Assembly (NCBI RefSeq): GCF_004358425.1
Contig: NZ_CP037948.1
Coordinates: 868,001-932,000 of the forward strand
Direction of reading: 5' to 3'
Origin: Qipengyuania sediminis
Lineage (GTDB): Bacteria > Pseudomonadota > Alphaproteobacteria > Sphingomonadales > Sphingomonadaceae
Length of the DNA: 64,000 nt
Shown here: piece by piece, positions 55,551 to 63,771 of the stretch
How the letters are laid out: each line of letters opens with the position of its first letter
How positions within the stretch are numbered: the first letter of the stretch is position 1
Made by a program: the position numbers and the translations under genes
Notes under the pieces: model-generated
Told to the model about the DNA's origin: nothing
Database searches by the model: none
What the model saw: only the letters and a program-made list of their open reading frames with translations

Positions 55551-56602
55551 CAATAGCTCCCCACCAGGACATCGGTGTGGAGCTCGCTGAGCGCCGGCTC
55601 GGGCGAGCTTTCAGCGAAGTCGGCGGCTTCCGAAACGGTATCGCGGATGCGCTTGTCGATCGCCTTCAGTTCATCCTCACCCCGCCCCTGCTCGAGCAGA
55701 ACCTTTTTCAGCCCCTCGATCGGATCGCGATGCTCGCGCATGTCCTGTACTTCTTCGCGGGTGCGGTATTTAGCGGGATCGGACATCGAATGGCCGCGGT
55801 AGCGATAGGTGTTGAGCTCCATCAGCACGGGGCCGTGCCCCCCGCGCACATGGGCAAAGGCGATCTCTGCCGCCGCGCGCACTTCCAGCACGTCCATGCC
55901 GTTCACGTCCATGCCCGGGATGCGGAATGCGGTGCCCCGGCGGTGGAACTCGGTCTCGGCGCTCGAGCGCGTGACCGCGGTTCCCATGGCGTATTGATTG
56001 TTTTCGATCACGAAGACGATCGGCAGCTTCCACAGGCTGGCCATGTTGAAGGTTTCATAGACCTGCCCCTGGTTGGCCGCGCCATCGCCGAAATAGGCGA
56101 GACAAAGGCCGCCATCGCCGCGGTACTGGTGCGCTAGGGCCAGGCCCCCGCCCAGTGCCACCTGCGCGCCCACGATGCCGTGCCCGCCGTAGAAGCGGTG
56201 CGCGGTCGAGAACATATGCATCGAGCCGCCCTTGCCCTTCGAGATGCCCGCCCCGCGGCCGGTCAGCTCGGCCATGATCACCTTGGGGTCGATGCCATAG
56301 GCGAGCATGTGGCCATGATCGCGGTAGCCGGTGATAACGCTGTCGAGCCCTTCGGTCAGCGCCGATTGCAGCCCCACCGCCACCGCCTCCTGTCCGATAT
56401 AGAGATGGCAGAAACCACCGATCAGGCCGAGACCATAAAGCTGGCCCGCGCGCTCCTCGAACCGGCGGATCAGCAGCATCTGCTCGTAGAAGCCGAGCAT
56501 CTGTTCCGGCGTCGCGGCAAAGGACTTGCGCTGCTCGAACGCGTCCTGAAGACTGTGCAGAGAGAACGCAGGCGCGTCGGTTTGAGACAGGGCTTCAGCC
56601 AA
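55550..56602 (-). CDS. pdhA: Pyruvate dehydrogenase E1 alpha
   Basis: A 350-residue E1 alpha subunit. TPP region: [52 protein letters not shown] is the regulatory-loop type. Start is a TTG at 56600-56602, chosen because AAGGA lies 7 bases upstream and the protein then begins near the conserved [15 protein letters not shown]; the open frame upstream has no ATG in a good context. The E2 and E3 genes are not in the window. Confidence 0.95.
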   Translation of the reverse strand: MAEALSQTDAPAFSLHSLQDAFEQRKSFAATPEQMLGFYEQMLLIRRFEERAGQLYGLGLIGGFCHLYIGQEAVAVGLQSALTEGLDSVITGYRDHGHMLAYGIDPKVIMAELTGRGAGISKGKGGSMHMFSTAHRFYGGHGIVGAQVALGGGLALAHQYRGDGGLCLAYFGDGAANQGQVYETFNMASLWKLPIVFVIENNQYAMGTAVTRSSAETEFHRRGTAFRIPGMDVNGMDVLEVRAAAEIAFAHVRGGHGPVLMELNTYRYRGHSMSDPAKYRTREEVQDMREHRDPIEGLKKVLLEQGRGEDELKAIDKRIRDTVSEAADFAESSPEPALSELHTDVLVGSY

Positions 56603-56690
56603 AATCGCGTCCTTCGAAAGCCGCCAGGGGAGCGAGCCGCTGCGGCCTATAGGCTCACCGCGCGGCCGCTTGCAACGGGGGGCGCAGCGG

Positions 56691-57011
56691 TCAGTCTTCC
56701 AGCTTGACGACCACCTCGTCGGGATGAACGACGCCCATCTGACGGCGAACCAGCTCGCCTGCAAGATCGGGATCGGCATTGGCGGGATCGAGCAGTTCGA
56801 CCCGGTTCTTCAGCCTGTCGCGCTCCGCCTCCAGCTTCGCGAGCCGCGCTTCGCGCGCATCGCGCAGTTGCAGCGTCTCGCTCCAGGCGAACAGTCCGGA
56901 CGGTCCCGCGATGGCGAGCCCGGTCATCACCAGCAATGCCGCGAGCGCGAACGCTTCGCTGCGGCGGGCGGGGAGGCGCAGGCGGCTATAAAGAGAGCGG
57001 GGTTGGGCCAT
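56691..57011 (-). CDS. ftsB: Septum formation initiator FtsB/DivIC
   Basis: A 106-residue bitopic protein: short cytoplasmic tail, one membrane segment (about 19-41), a coiled coil (about 45-80, EARLAKLEAERDRLKNRVELLD), and a C-terminal periplasmic end with LVRRQMGVVHPDEVV. Part of the FtsQLB complex in cell division. ATG 57009-57011; a start 19 codons further upstream was rejected. It precedes pdhA on the same strand. Confidence 0.9.
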   Translation of the reverse strand: MAQPRSLYSRLRLPARRSEAFALAALLVMTGLAIAGPSGLFAWSETLQLRDAREARLAKLEAERDRLKNRVELLDPANADPDLAGELVRRQMGVVHPDEVVVKLED

Positions 57012-57151
57012 GCGCGCGGATGAATCACGTTTCTGCCAAGCAGGCAAGTCTCTTGACGTGATGCCCACCGCCGCGTTGACGCGCGGCTAGCGGCTCCCTA
57101 TTGGTTTCGCTTGTAACCAGACGCTATCGCCGGCGTGCAGCGGAGCACAAT

Positions 57152-58273
57152 ATGGCCGATCTTTTTGACAATCCAATCGGCCTCGACGGGTTCGAATTCG
57201 TCGAATTCTGCGCGCCGCAGAAGGGCGTGATCGAGCCCGTCTTTCAGACCATGGGCTTCACCCATGTCGCCAGCCACCGGCGCAAGGATGTGCAGCTGTG
57301 GCGGCAGGGCCAGATCAATCTGATCCTCAACTACGAACCGCGCAGCGCCGCGTGGTACTTTGCCCGCGAGCATGGCCCCAGCGCCTGCGGCATGGGCTTC
57401 CGCGTGCGCGATGCACGCAAGGCTTATGAGCTGCTGCTCGAACGCGGGGCGGAGCCGGTGCAGGTCGAGACCGGACCGATGGAACTGCGCCTTCCCGCGA
57501 TCCGCGGCATTGGTGGCGCGATCGTCTATCTGATCGATCGCTACGCCGACGAGGCCGGGCGAGGCCTGTCCATCTACGACATAGATTTCGAATATCTGCC
57601 CGGCGTCGATCGCAATCCCGTAGGCGCGGGTTTCGACCGGATCGATCACCTGACCCACAACGTCTACAACGGCCGGATGAAATACTGGGCCGATTATTAC
57701 GAGACTCTGTTCGGTTTTCGCGAAATCCGCTTCTTCGACATCAAGGGCGAATATACCGGTCTCACCAGCAAGGCGCTGACCGCGCCCGACGGGAAGATAC
57801 GCATTCCGCTTAATGAGGAAGGCGAAGGCGGCAAGGGGCAGATCGAGGAGTTCCTGAAGCAGTTCAATGGCGAGGGCATCCAGCACATCGCATTGATCTG
57901 CGACGACCTCACCGCCGCCTGGGATCGGCTGAAGGCGCTGGGCGTGCCGTTCATGACCGCGCCCCCTGCCACCTATTACGAGATGCTGCCCGAGCGCTTG
58001 CCCGGCCACGGCGAGGATGCGGCTGCGCTGCAGGCGCGCGGCATCCTGCTCGATGGCACTACTGAAGGCGGCCAGCCTCGCCTGCTGCTGCAGATCTTCG
58101 CCGAGGCGCGGGTCGGCCCGGTGTTTTTCGAATTCATCCAGCGCAAGGGCGACGAAGGCTTCGGCGAAGGCAATTTCAAGGCGCTGTTCGAAAGCATGGA
58201 GCGCGATCAGATCAAGCGCGGGGCGCTGAAGCCTGTCCCGAGCCCGGTGGAGGGGGTGGAGGAGCCGGCGTAA
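57152..58273 (+). CDS. hppD: 4-Hydroxyphenylpyruvate dioxygenase
   Basis: A 373-residue iron(II) dioxygenase converting 4-hydroxyphenylpyruvate to homogentisate in tyrosine breakdown. Two VOC-type repeats. Iron-ligand regions: [12 protein letters not shown] (His), [13 protein letters not shown] (His), and FFEFIQRKG (Glu). The ATG at 57152 gives the standard [10 protein letters not shown] start. The last residues ([13 protein letters not shown]) come from a low-complexity, repeat-like 3' end just before a dispersed repeat. A VOC gene follows; homogentisate dioxygenase is not in the window. Confidence 0.96.
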   Translation: MADLFDNPIGLDGFEFVEFCAPQKGVIEPVFQTMGFTHVASHRRKDVQLWRQGQINLILNYEPRSAAWYFAREHGPSACGMGFRVRDARKAYELLLERGAEPVQVETGPMELRLPAIRGIGGAIVYLIDRYADEAGRGLSIYDIDFEYLPGVDRNPVGAGFDRIDHLTHNVYNGRMKYWADYYETLFGFREIRFFDIKGEYTGLTSKALTAPDGKIRIPLNEEGEGGKGQIEEFLKQFNGEGIQHIALICDDLTAAWDRLKALGVPFMTAPPATYYEMLPERLPGHGEDAAALQARGILLDGTTEGGQPRLLLQIFAEARVGPVFFEFIQRKGDEGFGEGNFKALFESMERDQIKRGALKPVPSPVEGVEEPA

Positions 58274-58282
58274 TCAACCGAA

Positions 58283-58360
58283 GCTCGTCATTCAGGAGCC
58301 AAGGCGACGCGGCAACCCAGCCCTGCCCTGGATTGCTTCGCTGCGCTCGCAATGACGAAG
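58283..58360. repeat. Dispersed repeat, family B (hppD copy)
   Basis: Starts CTCGTCATTCAGGAGCC, holds CCTGGATTGCTTCGCTGCGC and ends CTCGCAATGACGAAG: same family as 28361-28442, with about 75% identity in the ends and the GATTGCTTCG core. It lies between hppD and the VOC gene, ending 15 bases before the latter's ATG. Confidence 0.85.
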
Positions 58361-58375
58361 ACAAAGGGTAAAGAC

Positions 58376-58948
58376 ATGACCGAAACCAGTCCCCACCCCA
58401 TCGCCCTTCGCGGCATCCATCACACCGCCTATCGCTGCAAGGACGCCAAGGAGACGGTGGAGTGGTACGGCCGTGTGCTCGGCATGGACTACACCACCGC
58501 CTTTGCCGAGGATCATGTGCCCTCGACCGGCGAATACGATCCCTACATGCACGTCTTCCTCGACGCCGGAAACGGCAATGTTCTCGCCTTCTTCGAGCTG
58601 CCGAACCAGAAGGATATGGGGCGCGACGAGAACACGCCGGCCTGGGTCCAGCACCTGGCGCTGCGCGTTGGGTCAGAAGCGGAGCTGCTCGCGGCCAAGG
58701 CCCATATCGAAGCGCAGGGGATCGACGTGCTCGGCCCCACCCATCACGGCATCTTCAAGTCGATCTATTTCTTCGATCCGAACGGGCACCGGGTGGAACT
58801 CGCCGCCGACATCGGAACGCAGGACCAGTATGAAGAGCTGAAGCGTGTCGCGCCCGACATGCTGGAGGAGTGGTCGCGCACCAAAAAGGCGCCCCAGCAC
58901 GCCGCCTGGCTGCATGAACTCGCACGCGCAGAGCATGGCAAGACTTAA
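58376..58948 (+). CDS. VOC-family (glyoxalase-like) protein
   Basis: A 190-residue vicinal-oxygen-chelate protein. First half GIHHTAYRCKDAKETVEWY (His ligand), second half VQHLALRV (His) and NGHRVELAAD (Glu), so the metal site looks complete. Substrate unknown; position after hppD suggests aromatic amino acid breakdown. Start ATG 58376 preceded by AAGGGT about 7 bases upstream; 8 codons of open frame before it lie inside the repeat. Confidence 0.88.
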   Translation: MTETSPHPIALRGIHHTAYRCKDAKETVEWYGRVLGMDYTTAFAEDHVPSTGEYDPYMHVFLDAGNGNVLAFFELPNQKDMGRDENTPAWVQHLALRVGSEAELLAAKAHIEAQGIDVLGPTHHGIFKSIYFFDPNGHRVELAADIGTQDQYEELKRVAPDMLEEWSRTKKAPQHAAWLHELARAEHGKT

Positions 58949-59271
58949 GCCCGGCCCGCTTGCATCCCAGCAATAGAATGTCATTGTTCCTCGGCGTGAA
59001 ACCGGCGGGTGCGCATGACGGAGCGTCGATCGATTCCATAGCATCTTTTGCCGGACGGGGCGATTGTAAGCGTGGCTGGCTTGTGGGGGATCTTTTTCGG
59101 GGCGGATGCCGACCCGCAGCCCCGCCATTATTTGCATATCGTCACGGCTTTAATTTGGTTGAATCTACTGCTCGTTCAACTCATCGCGATCGACCGCTGG
59201 CGATATGCGCGGTGAGACAAATCGTCGGTTCGCCCAGCAAGCCAGGTGCCTCGATTCAATCGGCTGGGGTG
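58949..59271. other. Intergenic region after the VOC gene
   Basis: About 320 bases holding only the short frame at 59072-59215. The stretch 59085-59165 is comparatively AT-rich and might hold promoter or regulatory sites; none matches a consensus closely enough to report. Confidence 0.3.
59072..59215 (+). CDS. Putative 47-residue single-pass membrane protein
   Basis: GTG start followed by AGLWGIFFGADADPQPRHYLH, then a 20-residue hydrophobic helix IVTALIWLNLLLVQLIAI and a basic end DRWRYAR. The amphipathic start, single helix and positive-inside C-terminus are what a small membrane protein would show, and the region is AT-richer than the genome. No family or good ribosome site was found. Confidence 0.35.
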   Translation: MAGLWGIFFGADADPQPRHYLHIVTALIWLNLLLVQLIAIDRWRYAR

Positions 59272-59348
59272 TGGTGCGCCCGACAGGATTCGAACCTGTG
59301 GCCCCCAGATTAGGAATCTGATGCTCTATCCTGCTGAGCTACGGGCGC
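59272..59348 (-). tRNA. tRNA-Arg (anticodon CCT)
   Basis: 77 nt including CCA. Acceptor GCGCCCG/CGGGCGC, D arm GCTCAGCAGGATAGAG, anticodon loop TTCCTAA (anticodon CCT), T arm ACAGGTTCGAATCCTGT. Confidence 0.95.
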
Positions 59349-59445
59349 GCCGCGCATCTGATAAGCATGCGTCCTTAAGCTGACAACGACAGGATTGTCC
59401 TCCGCTGCGCTCCGGACGTCTTCGCCGCTTCGCGGCTCCGACTCC

Positions 59446-59501
59446 GAACCTGTGGCCCCAGATTAGGAATCTGATGCTCTATCCTGCTGAGCTACGGGCG
59501 C
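59446..59501 (-). pseudogene. Broken copy of tRNA-Arg(CCT)
   Basis: 56 bases match the tRNA-Arg gene at 59292-59348 with one base missing in the variable region, covering its 5' acceptor strand, D arm, anticodon arm and half of the T arm. The 3' acceptor and T-arm side are replaced by unrelated sequence (CTTCGCGGCTCCGACT), so it cannot fold as a tRNA. It lies 153 bases from the intact copy. Flanks after both share GCTGACAACG, which suggests a decayed tandem duplication. Confidence 0.85.
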
Positions 59502-59545
59502 GCCGGCGGTGCGATAGGCTTTCGCAGCCCGGCTGACAACGCAGC

Positions 59546-60001
59546 TCAGTTCAACTCCTCTGGCGGCGCGACCGGGATCAACAGCGGCGCGACCGCGATG
59601 CCTTCCTTGAGCAAAGCCAGGGCATCGTCCCTGCTGGCCCGGCCGTGGACCTGCTTCTCCTCGATTTCGCCATAATGCATCGAGCGTACGTCCTCGGCAA
59701 AGCGATCGCCGACCCATTCACTGCGTTCGAGAGCCTTCGCCTGCGCCATGGCGAGCGCTTGCACCGCTTCGCGAACCTCTGGCGGCCAGGAGCGGTTGGC
59801 GAGAGCCGCACGCCCATCGGCTGAGGTGCGATTGGCCTTGGCGGGGACCGCGGGGGCCATGGGCGCCTTTGTCACCGCGGCGTTTTCGCAAACGGGACAG
59901 GCGAGAAGTCCGCGTGCCTGCTGATCGGCGTAATCGTCCGAGGAGGCGAACCAGCCTTCGAAGCTATGCGCATTGCCGCAGGAAAGCTGGAAGACGATCA
60001 T
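59546..60001 (-). CDS. DUF1178 protein
   Basis: A 151-residue protein starting MIVFQLSCGNAHSFEGWF with a CxxC pair (CPVC) after a first Cys, as in DUF1178, a small zinc-ribbon-like family common in alphaproteobacteria. The C-terminus ends VAPLLIPVAPPEEL. Last gene of grxC-nitrilase-DUF1178. ATG 59999-60001 with the nitrilase stop 7 bases upstream. Confidence 0.9.
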   Translation of the reverse strand: MIVFQLSCGNAHSFEGWFASSDDYADQQARGLLACPVCENAAVTKAPMAPAVPAKANRTSADGRAALANRSWPPEVREAVQALAMAQAKALERSEWVGDRFAEDVRSMHYGEIEEKQVHGRASRDDALALLKEGIAVAPLLIPVAPPEELN

Positions 60002-60008
60002 CTGCCGA

Positions 60009-60827
60009 TCAAGTGGCGATTCCGCGGCGATTGGCAAGGCTCGGCAATTGGGCGCGCACCTCGGCGACGCGGGCCAGGTCGATCTCGGCAAACCCCAGTC
60101 CCGCCGCATCGCCTCCCATGTCGAGAAGCACCTCGCCCCAGGGATCGGCCACGAGGCTGTGCCCATAGGTTCGACGGCCATCCTCGTGCTCGCCGACCTG
60201 CGCTGCCGCCACTACGAAGGCGCTCGCCTCGATCGCGCGCGCGCGCAGCAGAACATGCCAATGCGCTTGGCCCGTCGGGACCGTGAAGGCAGAGGGGATG
60301 GCGATCGTGTCGCACCCCGCTCGCCCGAGCACTTCGAACAGCGCCGGGAAACGCATGTCGTAGCAGATCGCAAGACCCAGGCGGCCGACGGGCGTATCCG
60401 CAGCCGTAACCGCACGCTCACCCGCGCGATAGGCGCTCGATTCGCGCCAGCTTTCGCCACTTGCCAGATCGACATCGAACATGTGCAGCTTGTCATAGGT
60501 CGCGGCGATCTCGCCGTCGGGGCGGATCAGCATGGAGCGATTGGCCCAGCCCGACTGCGCATGGCTGACCGCGAGCGAGCCGAGCGCGATCCACAAGCCC
60601 TTGTCGCGCGCCGCCGCGCGGGCGGCCCTCAGCGCCACATCGTCTTCCGGCGCACGGATGGTGCGCGCGGCGCGGGTCCGATCGCGATCGAGGACGTTGC
60701 TCATCTCCGGCGTGAACAGCATGGCTGCCCCGCCCCGCGCGGCGTCTGCAGCAGCGTGCTCGATGATAGCGCCATTGACGGCAGGATCGGTTCCCGCGGT
60801 CATCTGCAAGACGGCGATCCGGGTCAC
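60009..60827 (-). CDS. Carbon-nitrogen hydrolase (nitrilase superfamily)
   Basis: A 272-residue Nit/deaminated-glutathione-amidase-like enzyme. The catalytic triad is visible: Glu in TPEMSN, Lys in YDKLHMFDVD, and Cys in AICYDMRFP. Neighbours (grxC, DUF1178) and length fit the deaminated glutathione amidase group, which repairs a damaged form of glutathione. Start GTG 60825-60827 with GAGGGG 7 bases before. Confidence 0.92.
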   Translation of the reverse strand: MTRIAVLQMTAGTDPAVNGAIIEHAAADAARGGAAMLFTPEMSNVLDRDRTRAARTIRAPEDDVALRAARAAARDKGLWIALGSLAVSHAQSGWANRSMLIRPDGEIAATYDKLHMFDVDLASGESWRESSAYRAGERAVTAADTPVGRLGLAICYDMRFPALFEVLGRAGCDTIAIPSAFTVPTGQAHWHVLLRARAIEASAFVVAAAQVGEHEDGRRTYGHSLVADPWGEVLLDMGGDAAGLGFAEIDLARVAEVRAQLPSLANRRGIAT

Positions 60828-60836
60828 CAGTGCCCC

Positions 60837-61100
60837 TCAGCCCGCCAGCAGCGCGTCCAGCTTGCCCGCCCGCTCCATAGCGGCCAGATCGTCGGAACCG
60901 CCGACGTGCGTGGCGCCGATGAAGATCTGCGGCACCGTGCGCGCATTAGGCGCCCGCGCCAGCATCTCGTCACGCTTCGCGCCGCCCATGGTGATGTCGT
61001 GTTCGGTATAGGCCACGCCCTTTTCGTCGAGCAGCCGCTTGGCGCGCGCGCAATAGGGGCAGCCGAACTTCGTATAAAGGATGACCTGCGGTTCGCTCAT
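60837..61100 (-). CDS. grxC: Glutaredoxin 3
   Basis: An 87-residue glutathione-dependent dithiol oxidoreductase. Active site CPYC near the N-terminus (FGCPYCARAKRLL), TVPQIFIG (cis-Pro) and GGSDDLAAME (glutathione site). ATG 61098-61100 with GGAG 8 bases upstream; the open frame beyond runs into the hsp20 leader. First gene of grxC-nit-DUF1178. Confidence 0.96.
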   Translation of the reverse strand: MSEPQVILYTKFGCPYCARAKRLLDEKGVAYTEHDITMGGAKRDEMLARAPNARTVPQIFIGATHVGGSDDLAAMERAGKLDALLAG

Positions 61101-61143
61101 CGAAGCATCTCCAAAAAATTTTGTTCGAATGCGAATATGGGGT

Positions 61144-61170
61144 CTTGAAGCGCTTTGCGCCAAAATTATC
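61144..61170 (+). promoter_or_regulatory. Candidate RpoH (sigma-32) promoter of hsp20
   Basis: CTTGAAG (61144-61150) as -35 and ATTATC (61165-61170) as -10, with 14 bases between the elements, resembles the alphaproteobacterial RpoH pattern (CTTGAA ... CCATNT), with a poor match in the -10. A start near 61178 would place the leader at the ROSE-like element. Weak consensus; only position supports it. Confidence 0.45.
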
Positions 61171-61178
61171 TCGTCCCT

Positions 61179-61272
61179 GCCGCCGGGATTTCGGTCCGGC
61201 GGCACCGCCGGGGATGCCGCGTCTGCGGGTCCCCACACCAACGAATTGCTCATTGGAGGATTTGTTTCGATG
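61179..61272 (+). promoter_or_regulatory. ROSE-type RNA thermometer upstream of hsp20
   Basis: The last hairpin pairs AATTGCTC (61244-61251) with GGAGGATT (61255-61262, minus one G at the start), giving A-T, A-T, T-A, T-G, then a bulged G (61248), C-G, T-A, C-G, with loop ATTG. This is the hallmark TTGCT/AGGA arrangement of ROSE elements, with the SD GGAGG (61255-61259) masked. A stable 8-bp stem GCCGCCGG/CCGGCGGC (61179-61186/61196-61203) precedes it. At higher temperature the hairpin should open and permit translation from ATG 61270. Confidence 0.85.
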
Positions 61273-61740
61273 AACCGCTTCGACTTCACCCCCTACCGCC
61301 GCAGCACCGTCGGTTTCGACCGTCTGTTCGACCTGCTCGAAAATCAGGCGCGCGGCAATTCGGGCGAGAATTATCCGCCCTTCAACATCGAGCGCCGGGG
61401 CGATGACGCCTATCGCATCACTCTGGCGGTGGCCGGCTTCCGCGGCGAAGACCTCGACATCACCGCGCAGCAGAACCTGCTGACGATCGTCGGCAAGAAG
61501 AACGAGGACGCGCCTGCGGGCGAGATGCTGCACGTCGGCATCGCCAACCGCGGTTTCGAGCGCAAGTTCGAGCTCGCCGATTTCGTGCGGGTAGCCAACG
61601 CCGATCTCGCTGATGGCCTGCTGGTCATCGATCTCGTGCGCGAAGTGCCCGAGGCTATGAAGCCCAAGAAGATCACGCTGGGCAAGCAGGGCCTCGAGAT
61701 CGTTCAGCAGCGTGAGGACGAAGGCACGAAGGCAGCTTAA
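61270..61740 (+). CDS. Small heat-shock protein Hsp20 (IbpA-like)
   Basis: A 156-residue alpha-crystallin-domain chaperone. PPFNIERRGDDAYRITLAVAGFRGEDLDI and NLLTIVGKK mark the crystallin domain, ending LEIVQQREDEGTKAA. Typical IbpA/HspA-group length. Start ATG 61270 chosen for the thermometer hairpin directly before it; a frame open to 61081 is non-coding leader. Confidence 0.95.
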   Translation: MNRFDFTPYRRSTVGFDRLFDLLENQARGNSGENYPPFNIERRGDDAYRITLAVAGFRGEDLDITAQQNLLTIVGKKNEDAPAGEMLHVGIANRGFERKFELADFVRVANADLADGLLVIDLVREVPEAMKPKKITLGKQGLEIVQQREDEGTKAA

Positions 61741-61776
61741 GCCCGCTCAAAAAAGCCGCTTAGCGCCGGTTAAGTA

Positions 61777-61804
61777 GGGGGTGGTGCCTTACGGCGCCAC
61801 CCCC
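61777..61804 (+). terminator. Strong stem-loop downstream of hsp20
   Basis: GGGGGTGGTGCC (61777-61788) and GGCGCCACCCCC (61793-61804) pair over 12 base pairs around TTAC. One pair is T-G, which folds in RNA from the plus strand but would mismatch (A-C) on the minus strand, so the RNA is plus. No T run follows, so termination by this alone is uncertain. Confidence 0.6.
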
Positions 61805-61945
61805 GCGACGCGTTAGCGCCGCCCTGCTCCGATTACGGCTGTCCGGGTCGCAAGAGACAGCCCAAGCCGGAGCAAGCCTGTTGTTCGTGCCGCGCGGAAA
61901 AAGTGCCAACCAGTCGGCGCTGTCCGCGCGTCGCCCCCAAGGGGC
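61805..61945 (+). ncRNA. Candidate structured non-coding RNA between hsp20 and pyrG
   Basis: Several pairings occur in order: GCGACGCG (61805-61812) with CGCGTCGC (61927-61934); AGCGCCG (61815-61821) with CGGCGCT (61915-61921); GCTCCG (61826-61831) with CGGAGC (61868-61873); GGCTGTC (61837-61843) with GACAGCC (61856-61862), capped by GCAA (61850-61853). An alternative uses CGCGCGGA (61891-61898) with TCCGCGCG (61923-61930) and AGTGCC (61902-61907) with GGCGCT (61916-61921). GCCCC/GGGGC (61933-61945) follows. Both folds cannot form at once. No known family; it may instead be an extended 3' UTR of hsp20. Confidence 0.45.
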
Positions 61946-62044
61946 AGCCTTAGCATAAGTTGATGACAAAGCGCAAAGCGAACCCCAGGGTTTTCGCAAG
62001 AATAGTGCGTTATCTCGCGCTTACAGCAGCTTGTACTTCAGCGA

Positions 62045-63679
62045 TTAGACCAGCCGGGCCTGTTCCAGCGCCGCACCGATGAAGCCTGCGAAGAGCGGAT
62101 GGGGCGCGAAGGGCTTCGACTTGAGCTCAGGATGGAACTGCACCCCGATGAACCACGGATGGTCCGGGCGTTCCACGATCTCAGGCAGAAGCCCGTCGGG
62201 CGACATCCCCGAGAAGATCAGCCCATCCTTGGTCAGCGGATCGATATAGGCGCTGTTGACCTCGTAGCGGTGGCGGTGGCGTTCCGAGATGCTGTCCGCC
62301 CCATCGTAAACGTTCGCCGCGCGGCTGTTGCCGGCGAGCACCGCTTCGTAAGCGCCCAGCCGCATGGTGCCACCGAGATCGCCCTCGCTCTCGCGCTTCT
62401 GGAGCCCTTCGCGGCTCATCCATTCGGTGATTATCCCGACGACCGGCTCCCTGGTCGGGCCGAACTCGGTGGAGCTTGCCTCGGGGAAGCCCGCTGCGCG
62501 CGCCGCTTCGATGCAGGCCATCTGCATGCCGAGGCAGATGCCGAGGAAGGGCACCCGCCGCTCGCGTGCAAAGCGTACGCTCGCGATCTTGCCCTCGCTC
62601 CCGCGCTCGCCGAAGCCTCCGGGCACGAGGATACCGTGCATGGGTTCGAGCCGCGCCGCGATGTCGGCGCTGCCTTCCTCGAACAGTTCGGCATCCAGCC
62701 AGCGGATGTTGACCTTGACCCGGTGCGCCATCCCGCCGTGGACGAGCGCTTCATTGAGGCTCTTATAAGCATCAGGCAGGCCGACATACTTGCCCACCAC
62801 GCCGATGGTAACCTCGCCCTCCGGATGGTTGTAGCGATCGGTTACATCATACCAACGGGCGAGATCGGGCTCGGGCGCGTCGGTTATGCCGAACCCGCGC
62901 AGGACTTCGCGGTCGAGCCCTTCGGCATGATATTGCAGCGGAACCGAATAGATCGAGGGCGCGTCGAGCGCGGGGATCACGGCTTCGGCGCGGACATTGC
63001 AGAACTGCGCGATCTTGCGGCGGTCGCTTTCGGGAATCGGATGCTCGGCTCGGCACAGCAGCACGTCGGGCTGGATGCCGAGGCTGGCGAGCTCGCGCAC
63101 CGAATGCTGCGTGGGCTTGGTCTTCAGCTCGCCTGCCGCCCTGATATAGGGGACGAGCGTCACATGGACGCTCAGCGTGTCCCCGCGCGGCAGCTCGTTC
63201 CTGAGCTGTCGGATCGCCTCCATGAAGGGCAGGCCCTCGATATCGCCGACCGTGCCGCCGAATTCGCACAGGATAAAATCGTGGTCGCTCTGGTCAGCGA
63301 GCGCGAAGCTTTTGATCGCGTCGGTGACATGCGGGACCACCTGCACCGTCGCGCCGAGGTAATCGCCGCGCCGTTCGCGGGCAATGATCTGCTGATAGAT
63401 GCGGCCGCTCGTGACATTGTCCGCCTGGCGCGCGGAAACGCCGGTGAAGCGTTCGTAGTGGCCGAGATCGAGATCGGTCTCCGCCCCGTCGTCGGTCACA
63501 TAGACCTCGCCGTGCTGGTAGGGGCTCATGGTGCCCGGGTCGACGTTCAGATAGGGGTCGAACTTGCGGATGCGGACCTTGTAGCCGCGCGCCTGCAAGA
63601 GCGCCGCGAGCGAGGCGGCCATGAGGCCCTTGCCAAGCGAGGAGACCACGCCGCCGGTGATGAAAATATACCGCGCCAT
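62045..63679 (-). CDS. pyrG: CTP synthase
   Basis: A 544-residue enzyme making CTP from UTP, with glutamine as nitrogen source. N-terminal synthase domain: [59 protein letters not shown]-terminal glutaminase domain: [26 protein letters not shown] (Cys), VQFHPELKS (His). Length is normal. It follows secG as expected for the common tpiA-secG-pyrG order. Confidence 0.97.
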   Translation of the reverse strand: MARYIFITGGVVSSLGKGLMAASLAALLQARGYKVRIRKFDPYLNVDPGTMSPYQHGEVYVTDDGAETDLDLGHYERFTGVSARQADNVTSGRIYQQIIARERRGDYLGATVQVVPHVTDAIKSFALADQSDHDFILCEFGGTVGDIEGLPFMEAIRQLRNELPRGDTLSVHVTLVPYIRAAGELKTKPTQHSVRELASLGIQPDVLLCRAEHPIPESDRRKIAQFCNVRAEAVIPALDAPSIYSVPLQYHAEGLDREVLRGFGITDAPEPDLARWYDVTDRYNHPEGEVTIGVVGKYVGLPDAYKSLNEALVHGGMAHRVKVNIRWLDAELFEEGSADIAARLEPMHGILVPGGFGERGSEGKIASVRFARERRVPFLGICLGMQMACIEAARAAGFPEASSTEFGPTREPVVGIITEWMSREGLQKRESEGDLGGTMRLGAYEAVLAGNSRAANVYDGADSISERHRHRYEVNSAYIDPLTKDGLIFSGMSPDGLLPEIVERPDHPWFIGVQFHPELKSKPFAPHPLFAGFIGAALEQARLV

Positions 63680-63771
63680 GGGAGCCGGGCCTTAGGGTGC
63701 GCTTCGGATTCGAGGCAAGCGCCAATGCGGCGGGGCGAGCGCCCGCCGCCTTTCGTCCACAAGCGAAGCGA

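Noticed and set aside
55550..55553. TTG one codon upstream of pdhB ATG as start
   Set aside because: The ATG at 55548-55550 gives the normal N-terminus and a TGATG overlap with pdhA.
58960..59313. Plus-strand frame of 117 codons
   Set aside because: It runs into tRNA-Arg and its composition is not protein-like; the 47-codon frame in another phase fits better.
59973..61148. Plus-strand frame of 391 codons
   Set aside because: Antisense to the nitrilase and grxC genes; no family pattern.
61805..61945. tmRNA, SRP RNA or RNase P RNA
   Set aside because: No tag frame, no T-arm GGTTCGAATCC, no SRP GGAAGCAGCC-type loop and no RNase P conserved GAGGAAAGTCC were found.
61760..61999. Minus-strand frame of 79 codons
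   Set aside because: It lies across strong RNA stems and has no ribosome site or family pattern; a structured RNA explains the region better.
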